From contig CBDCPZ010000023.1 of the NCBI GenBank assembly GCA_965220465.1, positions 620,001-684,000 on the forward strand: DNA of 64,000 bases. Reading direction: 5' to 3'. Position numbers and translations under genes: made by a program. The notes under the pieces are model-generated. The model was not told the DNA's origin. It did no database searches and worked only from the letters and a program-made list of their open reading frames with translations. Positions 63,763 through 64,000 of this stretch are shown here, piece after piece (within the stretch, counting starts at the first letter, position 1; each line of letters begins with the position of its first letter). The DNA comes from JAHDHW01 sp965220465. GTDB lineage: Bacteria > Bacteroidota > Bacteroidia > Chitinophagales > Saprospiraceae.

Positions 63763-64000
63763 CTAAACCCACTTTGAAGTGCTTATCATCGACTTAGGAT
63801 AATTATCTCCGATTCTTACATGACTGGCAACTTGTTCCTCTTTTGACATGGTCTCCGGCAAATGGACTTTACTTTCAGGAACATCAGCCAATTCAGGAAG
63901 CCATTTTTTTACATACAAACCCATAGGATCGTAACGCTTCGCCTGAGAGATGATATTAAAGCTTCGTTGCTCCCGTTGATCGCTTCCTATTCCTGCCGAA
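63763..64000 (-). CDS. DNA photolyase/cryptochrome (C-terminal part, cut by the window edge)
   Basis: The reverse strand is open from the stop at 63763 to the edge, giving the last 78 residues. The reading is SAGIGSDQREQRSFNIISQ, then AKRYDPMGLYVKKWLPELADV, then VHLPETMSKEEQVASHVRIG. This is the FAD-binding end of the photolyase/cryptochrome family, with the G.GxD.R..RxFN...Q segment and the YVKKWLPEL motif typical of the DASH and CPD photolyase group. It repairs UV dimers with light. The catalytic core lies outside the window, so the subclass is open. Confidence 0.88.
   Translation of the reverse strand, partial: SAGIGSDQREQRSFNIISQAKRYDPMGLYVKKWLPELADVPESKVHLPETMSKEEQVASHVRIGDNYPKSMISTSKWV

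Overview
The window is about 64 kb of an AT-rich Bacteroidota chromosome, most likely from the Saprospiria/Lewinella-like part of the phylum. The evidence is a type IX secretion (T9SS) C-terminal sorting domain, a PorP/SprF protein, several TAnnTTTG (-7) promoter boxes, the norspermidine-type spermidine route, frequent TTG starts and typical Bacteroidota two-component proteins. These placements come from recognised motifs only; no database search was run.

Positions 1-12017 look like the end of an accessory island. It holds an IS256-family transposase cut by the window edge, a small unknown protein, a 903-residue protein ending in seven near-identical 56-residue propeller-like repeats, a solitary effector-associated-domain-like protein, a toxin-like protein with a candidate PD-(D/E)xK nuclease motif, a 1235-residue coiled-coil protein whose C-terminal tail is duplicated and broken just downstream, and a possible subtilase remnant. 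The island ends at 11974-12017 in a 3' half of tRNA-Pro, with its own terminator, fused into a truncated outer-membrane protein gene. This is the pattern expected of a tRNA-targeting integrative element at a secondary site, or of a later rearrangement.

Positions 12311-20548 carry a methyltransferase, a membrane PAS protein and a divergent pair of large AAA+ proteins. One has two CbbX-type ATPase domains behind a duplicated beta-rich N-terminal module. The other is a Clp-type double ATPase whose first domain has a changed Walker B and whose C-terminus looks like a class I release factor without its GGQ loop. This pair is the best candidate for an undescribed system.

Positions 20743-33241 are housekeeping: Fe-S assembly (ferredoxin, IscX, HscA), a KdsC-like phosphatase, a UbiA prenyltransferase, Maf, a queuosine precursor transporter, a beta-lactamase-fold pseudoenzyme, a lipid kinase, a SUI1 factor, PrmC and a polyamine set (carboxynorspermidine synthase and decarboxylase, agmatinase).

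Positions 33398-43399 include a metallo-beta-lactamase-fold protein, a TPR protein, a YpdA-like oxidoreductase, frameshifted marC and M48 peptidase genes close together, a glycosyltransferase/flippase pair and a saccharopine reductase. Positions 43631-50465 hold cytidine deaminase and a phosphorelay cluster (two Hpt proteins, a receiver, a TPR hybrid kinase and a LytTR regulator) around a T9SS-sorted propeller protein. Positions 50470-64000 hold NUDIX, KdsB, a LysM protein, a complete IS4-type element with 9-bp target duplications, cystathionine beta-synthase, an NlpC/P60 hydrolase, PorP/SprF, a VTC-domain protein, a RibBA with a degenerate RibA half, two glycosyltransferases, a cupin, LolD and the end of a photolyase.
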